In this document: positions 1-8,087 of the stretch, piece by piece
How the letters are laid out: each line of letters opens with the position of its first letter
Position numbering within the stretch: the first letter of the stretch is position 1
Source of the DNA: CAZQHK01 sp964593455
GTDB taxonomy: Bacteria; Muiribacteriota; CAYSPT01
DNA: 64,000 nt
Direction of reading: 5' to 3'
Assembly: GCA_964593455.1 (NCBI GenBank)
Contig: CAZQHK010000003.1
Location: 62,001-126,000 of the forward strand
The notes under the pieces: model-generated
What the model was told of the DNA's origin: nothing
The model's input: the letters and a program-made list of their open reading frames with translations, nothing else
The model's database searches: none
Made by a program: the position numbers and the translations under genes

Positions 1-1
1 C

Positions 2-328
2 GGCACGCCGGGGGAGATAGCGGATGATACCGGTCGGGAACCTGACTCGGTGAGCATTATCCGCGATTATTTCAGTGATTTGATGCTGTTTGAAGAAGAA
101 AAACTGGTGGGGCAGCAGGTGGTCGAGGTGAACCATCCGCTGCACTACGGCGGGTATCATTTCTACCAGGAATCATACGATCATGAGAATGAACAGTACA
201 CGATTTTGTCAGTTGCCTCTGACAGCGGACTGAATCTCGTCTATACCGGTTATCTTATGCTCTCCCTCGGAGTCGTCTGGCTTTTTTGGCTCCGGCCCAT
301 CCTTAAGAGGCAAAAAAATGGCGATTAA
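2..328 (+). CDS. Cytochrome c biogenesis protein Ccs1/ResB, C-terminal part
   Basis: The reading frame is open at the left edge of the window, so only about the last 108 residues are present. They hold a soluble segment with the HYGGYHFYQ-type sequence found near the end of ResB/Ccs1 proteins, then one hydrophobic helix (LMLSLGVVWLFW) and a basic tail. Ccs1/ResB works with a CcsA-type WWD protein in System II to deliver heme and keep apocytochrome c thiols reduced outside the inner membrane. The 11-bp overlap with the following ccsA-like gene supports this assignment. The GTG at position 50 is an internal codon, not the start. Confidence 0.82.
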   Translation, partial: GTPGEIADDTGREPDSVSIIRDYFSDLMLFEEEKLVGQQVVEVNHPLHYGGYHFYQESYDHENEQYTILSVASDSGLNLVYTGYLMLSLGVVWLFWLRPILKRQKNGD

Positions 329-1112
329 GTACACCATCCAGGGAATACTTATCTATGGAGCCCTGGCGGTCTACGGGGCGGCCTGGGTGATGATGGTTTG
401 GCGATTGTCCCGGGCGGGCCGGGTTTTATACTTTACCGGCTTCGTACTGGCGGTGGCCGCCTACGCCTACCGCTGGTTTGACGTGCAGCACGTCCCTTTG
501 CAGAACCTCTTTGAGATATTTCTGACGCTGGGTATGCTGGTGTATCCACTATCGGTGTTCTGCCGGCGGGTGCTTGGCGTGGGAGGAGAAACCGTTGATA
601 TGTTCATCGGGGCAATACTCCTGTTCCCATCGGGTTTTGTCTTTAGCGCCGAACCGCAGAATTTGCCGCCGGCCCTCCAAAGCTGGCTCTTTATCCCCCA
701 TGTGGGAGTCTACATGCTCTCCTATGTAATTATGGCTAAAGCCGCCGTTCAGGCCGCTTACCAACTGGGTAAAAGCCCTGCTTTCAAAGGTAAACAGCAG
801 ATCTCTTTCGAAGAGGGAACATACCGGATGATCCGGCTTGGTTTTCCTTTGCTGACCCTGGGACTGCTACTTGGAAGCTGGTGGGGCAAGTTGGCCTGGG
901 GCGATTATTGGGGATGGGACCCGAAGGAACTCTGGTCCCTGGCATCGTGGCTCGTGTATCTCGGTTACTTCCATTTCCGCTCCATGTTCGGAAAAAAACA
1001 CCCTGGTATCAACAGCGCCTGGGCTATCGCCGGTCTAATAGTCATCGTGATAACTCTCCTCTGGGTAAACCTCTCCAGCCTCTTCGCCGGCCTGCACAGT
1101 TACGCCGTGTGA
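318..1112 (+). CDS. ccsA: CcsA-type heme exporter/ligase of System II
   Basis: The product is a 264-residue polytopic membrane protein with about eight hydrophobic helices. Its tryptophan-rich heme-handling loop, WGDYWGWDPKELWSL (around residues 194-208), is the hallmark of the CcsA/CcsB/ResC family. The family presents heme at the outer membrane face for attachment to CxxCH motifs in cytochromes c. The gene overlaps the ResB/Ccs1 gene by 11 bp, so the two are translationally coupled. Its 3' end faces the heme operon (ahbD) across only 40 bp. That gap holds a short GAGG/CCTC inverted repeat but no convincing terminator. Heme made next door is the substrate of this system. Confidence 0.93.
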   Translation: MAIKYTIQGILIYGALAVYGAAWVMMVWRLSRAGRVLYFTGFVLAVAAYAYRWFDVQHVPLQNLFEIFLTLGMLVYPLSVFCRRVLGVGGETVDMFIGAILLFPSGFVFSAEPQNLPPALQSWLFIPHVGVYMLSYVIMAKAAVQAAYQLGKSPAFKGKQQISFEEGTYRMIRLGFPLLTLGLLLGSWWGKLAWGDYWGWDPKELWSLASWLVYLGYFHFRSMFGKKHPGINSAWAIAGLIVIVITLLWVNLSSLFAGLHSYAV

Positions 1113-1152
1113 GGTACGTGCCTCCCAATAGTGAGGATGGCTGACCTGGCCG

Positions 1153-2220
1153 TCAAACAGTTGGTATATATGTGCAGTATGGCTCCTCGCCCAGGAAGTT
1201 TCCCGATGTGCCCAGCGCCCTGGCCCGGCAGCCCCCGCAGCTCGACTGGTACTCACAGCGGCCACAGCGGCCCTCCAGCAATTTATAGTTTCTGAGTGAC
1301 TGAAACAGTGAAGACTGCTGATATATTTTTCTGAAATTCTCCTGCCGTAGGTCTCCAGCTTTCAAAGGCAAGAACCCACATCCAAAGACTTCACCTGTGC
1401 TGGATATGAAACAGAACCCGTTCCCGGCCATACATCCTCTTCCTCCGAAACGTGAGTTCGGTCTCCGACCGAGGGCCGGGTCGCCCGACATGAGCGGCCG
1501 CTGCCCGGCTTTATCCTTCTTCAACTGAGCTATGATTCTCATGTAATGCGGAGCACAGGTCATTTTTATCGGGATCGGTGATGTTTGATTCCATCGGTAT
1601 ATTTTCTCCATTGTTTTCTCATATTCTTCAGGAGATATCTCCATCCTGACCCTGGCTCTTCCCGTGGGTACCAGCATGAACACGTCCCACGCCGAGGCTC
1701 CGAATTTCACCGTCAGATCACGGATTTTACGAAGATTTTTCAGGTTGTGCTGGGTAACCGTCGTGTTGATCTGAAAAGGCATCCCGCCGGTTCTCAACAG
1801 ATCCAGGGTTGAAGCGGCCGCTTCGAAGGAGCCGGCCACCTGGCGGAACCCGTCATGAACTTCAGGATTAGAGCCATCGAGACTGATAGAGATCATCCTC
1901 ACGCCGCTCTTTTTCATCACCAGGACGGTTTCTTTCCTTATCTGGCTTCCGCTCGGTGACATGACCACCTTCAGTCCCTTTTTGGTGGCCCGCGCGGCTA
2001 GCTCAAAAATGTCCTTTCTGAGAAGGGGATCACCCCCGGAAATTATGAAAATCGGTTTCGAAAATTCGGCAATTTCATCCACTAAACGATAAGCTTCGTC
2101 AGTGGTTAGCTGGCCTGGATCGGGCTCGGTCTGCGCATCGGCCCGGCAGTGGGCGCAGGCAAATCGACAGGCCCTGGTTGATTCCCAGGCGATGACCCGG
2201 GGAGAAGGTTTTTTTTCCAT
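1153..2220 (-). CDS. ahbD: AhbD, heme synthase (Fe-coproporphyrin III decarboxylase)
   Basis: This is a radical SAM protein of 355 residues. The SAM-cluster motif CRFACAHC lies at about residues 17-24 in an AWESTRACR context typical of AhbD. A cysteine-rich C-terminal region (GCGFLP, CGRCEYQSSCGGC and a final Cys) would hold auxiliary [4Fe-4S] clusters. In the siroheme-dependent pathway AhbD oxidatively decarboxylates the two propionates of Fe-coproporphyrin III to vinyls, giving protoheme. It is the last gene of the heme operon, 18 bp after ahbC. The alternative reading, a SPASM peptide maturase or a second NirJ, is less likely given the complete ahbABC set directly upstream. Confidence 0.9.
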   Translation of the reverse strand: MEKKPSPRVIAWESTRACRFACAHCRADAQTEPDPGQLTTDEAYRLVDEIAEFSKPIFIISGGDPLLRKDIFELAARATKKGLKVVMSPSGSQIRKETVLVMKKSGVRMISISLDGSNPEVHDGFRQVAGSFEAAASTLDLLRTGGMPFQINTTVTQHNLKNLRKIRDLTVKFGASAWDVFMLVPTGRARVRMEISPEEYEKTMEKIYRWNQTSPIPIKMTCAPHYMRIIAQLKKDKAGQRPLMSGDPALGRRPNSRFGGRGCMAGNGFCFISSTGEVFGCGFLPLKAGDLRQENFRKIYQQSSLFQSLRNYKLLEGRCGRCEYQSSCGGCRARALGTSGNFLGEEPYCTYIPTV

Positions 2221-2238
2221 ATGGTACGGTCTTTCCGT

Positions 2239-3393
2239 TTACCCCGCTGGCAATCCGATCTCTTCGTCGGTCAGGTAACAAGCGGGGTCAGGAGCCCACA
2301 GGTCCTGGTGGACCGCCTCCGCTCTTACCCTGAAATTTCCGTTGCAAATGTCGAGGTATCGGCACCACGCGCATCTTCCTTTGAGCATTTTTTTTCTATT
2401 TCTGAGTGCTTTCAGCAGCGGTTCGGTTTCGTCCGACCATATTTCGCTGAACCGGCGCGCCAGAACATTTCCGAGCGAGCGGTGGTGCCAAAACTGGTCT
2501 GGGTGCACATCTCCGCTGAAGCTGATACAGCCAAAGCCCTTGCCTGAAGTGTTTCCGCCGTTCATCTTGAAGAGTTCCAAAACCTGCTGTGCCCGGTCGG
2601 GATCACGTTCAAGCAGCTTCCGATAGATGTAGGGAGCATCGCTGTGGTTGTCCACAGTCAGGACCTCTGCCTCCCGGCCGTTCCGGTTGAACTCTTCAAC
2701 TTTTTGTATCACCCGATCCATGAAGGTGCGTGTTTGCTTGTGAGACAGGTCTTCCTGCTTCAGGTTGGTGGCCCGCCCCGAATAGACCAGGTGGTAGAAA
2801 CAAACCCTCGGTATCCGTTCCTGCTCGATAAGGGAGAATACTCCGTGGACGTCCGACAGGGTATGTTTCGACAGGGTAAACCGCAGGCCTGTCCTGAGCC
2901 CGGTTGAGAGGCAATTTTTTATTCCCTGGACGGCCGCCTCGAAAGCCCCCGGCCGGGCCCTGAAGTGGTCATTTGTCTTCTCCATTCCGTCCAGGCTTAT
3001 CCCGATGTACGAGAAGCCTGCCTGTTTGAGCTTTTGTGCTTCTTCCCTGGTGATGAGAGTCCCGTTGGTGGATAGAACAATCCTGAGACCGTGAGCTTTT
3101 GCCCGGGCCGCCAGTTCAAAGAGATCTCCCCTCATAAGAGGTTCTCCCCCGGAGAAGATGAGAACGGGTACGTTAAACTCCGCCAGATCGTCGATCAGGT
3201 CTTTTCCCTGCCCGGTGGTAAGTTCATTCGAACAGGATGTGCTGCCGGCCCGGGCGTAACAGTGAATGCATCTCAGGTTGCATCTCCGGGTAATGTTCCA
3301 GACTACCACCGGTCTGGAGTGGACCCCTTTTCTGTACCTGAGTTTGTCTCCCGAGCCCGCTCGTCCGCACCATGTCTTGGTAATATTTATCAT
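2239..3393 (-). CDS. ahbC: AhbC, 12,18-didecarboxysiroheme deacetylase (NirJ-like radical SAM)
   Basis: The 384-residue product has the AhbC/NirJ N-terminus (ITKTWCGRA, then RPVVVWNITRRCNLRCIHC) with a CxxxCxxC radical SAM motif at about residues 38-45. FSGGEPLMR and STNGTLI follow, and a C-terminal cysteine cluster (GRCAWCRYLDICNG) comes near the end. The family removes the acetate side chains of 12,18-didecarboxysiroheme to give Fe-coproporphyrin III. It sits between ahbB, which it overlaps by 4 bp (ATGA type), and ahbD, so the genes follow the order of the reactions. NirJ of heme d1 synthesis is closely related, but no nirS or other d1 genes are present here. Confidence 0.9.
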   Translation of the reverse strand: MINITKTWCGRAGSGDKLRYRKGVHSRPVVVWNITRRCNLRCIHCYARAGSTSCSNELTTGQGKDLIDDLAEFNVPVLIFSGGEPLMRGDLFELAARAKAHGLRIVLSTNGTLITREEAQKLKQAGFSYIGISLDGMEKTNDHFRARPGAFEAAVQGIKNCLSTGLRTGLRFTLSKHTLSDVHGVFSLIEQERIPRVCFYHLVYSGRATNLKQEDLSHKQTRTFMDRVIQKVEEFNRNGREAEVLTVDNHSDAPYIYRKLLERDPDRAQQVLELFKMNGGNTSGKGFGCISFSGDVHPDQFWHHRSLGNVLARRFSEIWSDETEPLLKALRNRKKMLKGRCAWCRYLDICNGNFRVRAEAVHQDLWAPDPACYLTDEEIGLPAG

Positions 3394-3911
3394 GCGTTAT
3401 CATTTTCTCCGTCGATACCGGCGATCGCTTTGTCAACGATACGGCCGGCACTGGTCTTCTTGAATTCCCGGGTGCTGAATAGAATACAGTAGTCTTTGAT
3501 ACCGCTTGAGCGGCTCATCCCTTCCACCAGCTTTTCAACCGTACTCCGTTCATAACCGTGGATCACGGTGAACATGTTGTACGTCCATCTGCCGGGAACC
3601 GTTTTGCGGATATAGCAGTGGGTCACCTGCTCGTCCCCTGCAAACAGCTCACCCACCTTTTCAATCCTGTCCCGGGGTACCTTCCAGACCACCATGGCGT
3701 TGGCCACTAACCCCAGTTTCCGATTGTTAGGCAGCACACAGAAGCGCCGAATCACACCCTCGGCCATCATCCTTTTCAACCTCATAATGACCTCATCTTC
3801 ACTCAACCCCGAGAGCCCGGCGATGCTCTTGAACGGTTCTGCTACGAGAGATATCCCGTTCTGGATTGCCCGTAGCAGGGCGATATCCTTCGTATCCAGG
3901 AGTGGTTTCAT
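3390..3911 (-). CDS. ahbB: AhbB, siroheme decarboxylase subunit beta
   Basis: This is an AsnC/Lrp-like protein of 173 residues with two halves. An N-terminal helix-turn-helix-like region (LLRAIQNGISLVAEPF, LSEDEVIMRLKRMMAEGVIRRFC) is followed by a ferredoxin-like RAM domain containing the HCYIRKTVPGRWTYNMFTVIHG stretch. Together with AhbA it decarboxylates siroheme at C12 and C18. The ATG at 3911 is preferred over the GTG at 3923 because AAGGTGA lies eight bases before it. The ahbA stop falls between these two candidates. The frame continues to a 4-bp overlap with ahbC. Residues equivalent to catalytic His and Tyr/Arg positions appear present but were not checked by alignment. Confidence 0.88.
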   Translation of the reverse strand: MKPLLDTKDIALLRAIQNGISLVAEPFKSIAGLSGLSEDEVIMRLKRMMAEGVIRRFCVLPNNRKLGLVANAMVVWKVPRDRIEKVGELFAGDEQVTHCYIRKTVPGRWTYNMFTVIHGYERSTVEKLVEGMSRSSGIKDYCILFSTREFKKTSAGRIVDKAIAGIDGENDNA

Positions 3912-3919
3912 ACCGCTGG

Positions 3920-4468
3920 TCACCTTATCTTGAAGATTGCCTTTATCTTGAAAAGACGTTCCGTCGGAAGATTCAGGGAGTCTTCCGCAGGGACTCCCGT
4001 CTCCTTGCTGATGTCATGAAGGATCCGGGCCAGATCGTCCTGAGCCGGCGCGGTCAGGGTGAACCAGAGATTATACGGATGATCTCTCTGGTAGTTATGA
4101 GAAACTTCGTCGTACCTGCTGATGATCGCAGCTATTTCATGTATCCGGTCGAGCGGGACTTTCATGGCCACCAGGGTGGAAGCCCGCAATCCCACCTTCT
4201 TGGAGTCGATTATGGGACCCAGTTTTCTCACCACACCCTGCTCACACAGTCGCCTCAGCCGAGCCAACACTTCGTCACCACGTAACCCCAGGGTTTCTCC
4301 AACCTCGTCCCATGGTCTACTGGTAAGAGGTATCGCCCTCTGCAGTCTATCAATGAGCCGCCGGTCGATCACATCGAGATCTTCACTTATTGTTTCAGCA
4401 AAATTTGTATCCGCCAATCTCCATAACCACCTCTCCAGTGGGCTGTAATGTTCAGGACGAATCGGCAA
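3920..4468 (-). CDS. ahbA: AhbA, siroheme decarboxylase subunit alpha
   Basis: The product is homologous to AhbB, with an Lrp-like HTH region (VIDRRLIDRLQRAIPL, EVLARLRRLCEQGVVRKLG) and a C-terminal RAM-like domain with SHNYQRDHPYNLWFTLTA. It is the partner of AhbB in siroheme decarboxylation. The start is uncertain. The longest frame opens with a TTG at 4468 inside the end of hemL. A TTG at 4417, eight or nine bases after GAGAGGTGG, would give a protein closer to the usual family start near DLDVIDRRLID. No in-frame ATG exists in this stretch. It ends 8 bp before the ATG chosen for ahbB. Confidence 0.86.
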   Translation of the reverse strand: MPIRPEHYSPLERWLWRLADTNFAETISEDLDVIDRRLIDRLQRAIPLTSRPWDEVGETLGLRGDEVLARLRRLCEQGVVRKLGPIIDSKKVGLRASTLVAMKVPLDRIHEIAAIISRYDEVSHNYQRDHPYNLWFTLTAPAQDDLARILHDISKETGVPAEDSLNLPTERLFKIKAIFKIR

Positions 4469-5753
4469 CTAACAGCTTGAGTGCTTCGGTTCCGAGGTCG
4501 ATTGTTGTTTGCAAAATGCTCTCCTTCAGGTGGGAGAGGCTCATAAATGCCGATTCCCACTGTGAAGGCGGTAAAAGGAGACCGCGTTCGAGCAACGCTT
4601 TGAAAAAACAGGAATAGAGATGATCGTCAGCCTGCTTGGCAGACTGATAGTCCTTCACCGGCCCGGAGGTAAAGTAGAGGGTAAACATTGACCCGGCCCG
4701 GCCGACCCATAACGGTATACCCGCCAGCGAGGCAGCCTGGGAGAGATCATCGGTTATTTCCCGTGTCCTCAGCTCAAGTTCTTTGTAAGGGTCCGTTTTG
4801 CCCAACACGTCCAGTACAGCTTTCCCGGCGCTGGCTACCAGCGGGTTCCCGGAAAGTGTGCCGGCCTGGTATACGTCTCCCAGCGGGGCCAGCTTTTCCA
4901 TTATCTCACGCCGGCCTCCGAAAGCACCTACCGGCAGGCCGCCGCCGATGATCTTGCCCAGGGTGGTGAGGTCCGCGCGAATCTTAAACTTTTCCTGGGC
5001 TCCGCCCCAGGCGATCCGGAAACCGGTAATGACTTCATCGAAGACGAGCAGGGCGCCTATGCGATCACAGATATTCCTCAGTCCCGCGAGAAAACCCGGC
5101 TTGGGCGGGATAACTCCCATGTTTCCAGCCACGGGCTCCAGGAGTATACAGGCCAGGTCGTCACCATGTGCCCGGCAGATGGTCTCCACGGACTCCAGAT
5201 CATTGAACCGGGCGATCAGCGTTTCCTCAGTGAAGGAACATGGCACACCGGCACTGGCCGGCAGACCGAAGGTCGTCAGCCCGGACCCGGCTCTGGCCAG
5301 GAGACCGTCGCTGTGGCCGTGGTAACATCCTTCAAACATCATGATCTTATCGCGTTTGGTGTAGCCGCGTGCCAGGCGTACCGCACTCATCACGGCTTCC
5401 GTGCCGGAGTTCACCAGGCGAAGCAACTCAATAGACGGGAAGGCCTGCTTGATAGTTTCGGCCAGGTCACATTCAACCCCGGTTGAGAGGCCGAAGCCGG
5501 TGCCCCGCCCGGCGGCCGCCTCGATAGCGTGCTGTACCTCCGGATGAACATGTCCCAAGATGAGTGCCCCCCACGACATCAAGTAGTCGATGTATCGGTT
5601 TCCGTCCGAGTCGTAGAGGTACGGACCCTGGCCGCTCACCACAAAAAGGGGCGGCGCTTGCACGGCCCGGAAAGAACGGACCGGGCTGTTCACACCGGCC
5701 ACGATGGACTTTTGTGCTCTTTCGAACAGGGTTTTACTCACCGGTCTATCCAT
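4452..5753 (-). CDS. hemL: Glutamate-1-semialdehyde 2,1-aminomutase
   Basis: A PLP-dependent class III aminotransferase-fold enzyme of about 433 residues that converts glutamate-1-semialdehyde to 5-aminolevulinate. Family landmarks are present: SPVRSFRAV near the N-terminus, NSGTEAVMSAVRLARG, FEGCYHGHSD, VFDEVITGFR, and the PLP-binding lysine in TTLGKIIGGGLPVGAFGG. The ATG at 5753 (MDRPVSKTLFERAQ) is chosen because GAGGAG lies eight bases upstream and it matches the normal family start. The longer frame from 5813 would add 20 non-homologous residues lying inside hemB. It overlaps the end of hemB by 16 bp. It completes the C5 pathway with the HemA part of the triple fusion. Confidence 0.96.
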   Translation of the reverse strand: MDRPVSKTLFERAQKSIVAGVNSPVRSFRAVQAPPLFVVSGQGPYLYDSDGNRYIDYLMSWGALILGHVHPEVQHAIEAAAGRGTGFGLSTGVECDLAETIKQAFPSIELLRLVNSGTEAVMSAVRLARGYTKRDKIMMFEGCYHGHSDGLLARAGSGLTTFGLPASAGVPCSFTEETLIARFNDLESVETICRAHGDDLACILLEPVAGNMGVIPPKPGFLAGLRNICDRIGALLVFDEVITGFRIAWGGAQEKFKIRADLTTLGKIIGGGLPVGAFGGRREIMEKLAPLGDVYQAGTLSGNPLVASAGKAVLDVLGKTDPYKELELRTREITDDLSQAASLAGIPLWVGRAGSMFTLYFTSGPVKDYQSAKQADDHLYSCFFKALLERGLLLPPSQWESAFMSLSHLKESILQTTIDLGTEALKLLVADSS

Positions 5754-6739
5754 GCGCAGATCTCCTCGGCAAAGTAGGTAATGACGGCGTTTGCACCGGC
5801 CCGCTTGATGCACAGCACGCTCTCGAGCACGGCCTCTTGCTCGGTGAGCACTCCGGCCTGGCAGGCGTATTTCAACATGGCATACTCTCCGCTCACCTGG
5901 TAGGCGGCTACCGGCAAGCGGGTGGCACCCCTGATCTCCAGCAGCACGTCCAGATAGGGGAGCGCCGGTTTAACCATCAGCCAGTCTGCTCCTTCGGCCT
6001 CATCCAGCAGGGCGTCCCTGACCGCTTCCTGCCGATTGGCCGGCGGGAGCTGGTATGAACGGCGGTCGCCGAAGCCCGGGGACGACCGGGCGGCATCACG
6101 AAACGGGCCGTAATAAGTGGAAGCAAACTTGGCCGCGTACGACATGATGCCGGTGCTTTTGAAATTCGAGTTATCCAGCTTCTCTCGGATGGCTATCACC
6201 TGCCCGTCCATCATGGCGGAAGGGGCTACCAGATCGACCCCGGCCACGGCCTGAATCTCGGCCATCCGTCCCAGAAGCTCAAGCGTCCGGTCGTTATCAA
6301 CCTCTTCCTCAGGTGAAAGAACCCCGCAATGACCGTGGCTGGTGTAAGCACAGAGACACACATCCGTTATAACAACTATATTCGGTCTCTCCTTCTTGAG
6401 TGTCCGTATCGCCGCCGGGACTATACCGTCCTCCAGGAGGGCGGCGGAACCGTTCTCATCTTTCTCGCCGGCGTCTGGGACGCCGAAAAGCAAGACCGCA
6501 CAAGACCTCAAGTTGGCCGCCCGCCGGGCCAGAAGATCAATACTCGTCCTGATCACTCCCGGCATGGAGGGTATCGTTTCTTCCCTTTGTTTACCAGGGA
6601 CCACAAAAATTGGGAGGATAAAATCCTCCCGCCTGATGGCTGTCTCCTGAACCATCTTCCGGAGTCCCTCAGAGCGCCGGTATCTTCGCATTCTAGTCAG
6701 TGGATACATGAAGCTCAACCACCTTTCCCGTTTGCCCAT
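5738..6739 (-). CDS. hemB: Delta-aminolevulinic acid dehydratase (porphobilinogen synthase)
   Basis: The 333-residue enzyme condenses two 5-aminolevulinates into porphobilinogen. The active-site zinc signature with three cysteines is intact (VCLCAYTSHGHCG), as are the two substrate-binding lysine regions (KFASTYYGPFRDAA and LMVKPALPYLD). The zinc-type triad indicates a Zn-dependent rather than Mg-only enzyme. The start at 6739 has GGAGG nine bases upstream. An ATG at 6709 (MYPLTRMRR) has a weaker GGTGG and would fit the family N-terminus equally well. The first part overlaps the end of cobA-hemD. Confidence 0.96.
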   Translation of the reverse strand: MGKRERWLSFMYPLTRMRRYRRSEGLRKMVQETAIRREDFILPIFVVPGKQREETIPSMPGVIRTSIDLLARRAANLRSCAVLLFGVPDAGEKDENGSAALLEDGIVPAAIRTLKKERPNIVVITDVCLCAYTSHGHCGVLSPEEEVDNDRTLELLGRMAEIQAVAGVDLVAPSAMMDGQVIAIREKLDNSNFKSTGIMSYAAKFASTYYGPFRDAARSSPGFGDRRSYQLPPANRQEAVRDALLDEAEGADWLMVKPALPYLDVLLEIRGATRLPVAAYQVSGEYAMLKYACQAGVLTEQEAVLESVLCIKRAGANAVITYFAEEICAWIDR

Positions 6740-8087
6740 ATCGATTGACCTCCGCCAGAGTTATTTCACCGATACACCAGACATCCTGTCTAAAGGCGTC
6801 CCGGCCGTAAGTGTCCCAGTAAGCACGGACGCCGGAGGGACTGGTGAAAAAGATAGCGTCGTGTTCGGGGAGGGGACGGCCCAGTTCAGGATGGGGCTGC
6901 ACCCCATGCAGAGACAGACGGGTCACCCGTTTCCCTCTCTTCTGGAGAGACTGTTGCAAAGTATCAGAGGCATTACTGCCCTGCACCAGCATCACTTCTC
7001 CGGGGGCGAAAGACTCGAACGTTCTTACTATTCCGCACGTACCAGGCGGCTGGGCGACGGCGTCGGAGCGAAGACCATACTCGCTCAGCCGCTTATCGGT
7101 GCCGGGGCCACCGCTGATTATCCGGGTGCCGGCCAGCAGTCGGCAATCAAGACGATGTCTCTCGATAGTCTGGAAGAAAGCCGTGACTCCTAGCTTACTG
7201 GTAAATAGTACAAAATCGAACTGCTTGTGCTTGAATTTAGTGATGGCTTCCGGTATCAGAGCATGGTCTTCTTCTCGAGTTGCCTGGAGAGCCGGCCAGT
7301 GCAGTAAATTACCCATCGACCGGAAATTAGAGGGATCAAGACCGGTGAAAAGTATCCGCGGCCGCTGCCTGAATACCTGGCGTGGTAAGGCGGCCTGGCC
7401 AACCACCAGCAGGGCCGGTGATGAAATTTCTGCCTTCACAGCCATCTCGTTTATCTCTGCCAATTCTCCTGCCACCCGTTTCTCCCAGGAGAGGGAGAAA
7501 CGTTCCAGTAGAGCCGCCGGGGTATCAGTTGGCCACCCGTCCTTAAGCAATGCAGCCGCTACCTCTTCAAGTACGGCTACGCCCATGAAAACAATGAGAG
7601 AGTCTGCCCGGGGATATGATTTATTCACTTCTCCCCCTGCACACCTGGCGGTAACCACGGCAAACGACCGGCCCTCCCGGCGCCAGGTCGGCGGCAGTCC
7701 GGCCCCGGTGAGGGCGGCGGTGCAGACGCTCGGCCCGGGGATAACTTCCCAGGGAATATCCTGTTCCGACAGAATTTCTATCTCCTGATGAGTGCGGCCG
7801 AAGACCAACGGGTCTCCTCCTTTTAACCGTACCACGACCTGGCCGGCCTGAGCCGCCTGGCACATGAGTGTGTTGAGTTCTAATAAATTATTCTTTTCAC
7901 ACGGAGGGAGGCGGTACTTGACCACTTTTCCCTCGGTGCTAATCCCCAGATCGCCCAGGAATGTCTTTGAAAGCAGATGGTCGCATATCAGCACTTCGGC
8001 CTGCTGGATTATCCGGTACCCGCGCAGTGTGATGAGATCAAAAGCTCCCGGACCGGCGCCGACTAGGTAGACTTTTCCAGTACCCAT
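6693..8087 (-). CDS. cobA-hemD: CobA-HemD fusion: uroporphyrinogen III methyltransferase / synthase
   Basis: This is a two-domain protein of 464 residues. Residues 1-245 are a SUMT/CobA methyltransferase (VYLVGAGPGAFDLITLRG, LKGGDPLVFGR, GPSVCTAALTGAGLP) that makes precorrin-2. Residues 255-464 are a HemD-type uroporphyrinogen III synthase (FVLFTSKLGVTAFF near the middle, IFFTSPSGVRAYW near the end). The fusion is known from Bacillota and sulfate reducers. It starts inside the last codons of the SirC-HemA-HemC gene (25-bp overlap), so the two are translationally coupled. It directs tetrapyrrole flux from hydroxymethylbilane to precorrin-2, the precursor of siroheme and, through Ahb, of heme. 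Confidence 0.94.
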   Translation of the reverse strand: MGTGKVYLVGAGPGAFDLITLRGYRIIQQAEVLICDHLLSKTFLGDLGISTEGKVVKYRLPPCEKNNLLELNTLMCQAAQAGQVVVRLKGGDPLVFGRTHQEIEILSEQDIPWEVIPGPSVCTAALTGAGLPPTWRREGRSFAVVTARCAGGEVNKSYPRADSLIVFMGVAVLEEVAAALLKDGWPTDTPAALLERFSLSWEKRVAGELAEINEMAVKAEISSPALLVVGQAALPRQVFRQRPRILFTGLDPSNFRSMGNLLHWPALQATREEDHALIPEAITKFKHKQFDFVLFTSKLGVTAFFQTIERHRLDCRLLAGTRIISGGPGTDKRLSEYGLRSDAVAQPPGTCGIVRTFESFAPGEVMLVQGSNASDTLQQSLQKRGKRVTRLSLHGVQPHPELGRPLPEHDAIFFTSPSGVRAYWDTYGRDAFRQDVWCIGEITLAEVNRYGQTGKVVELHVSTD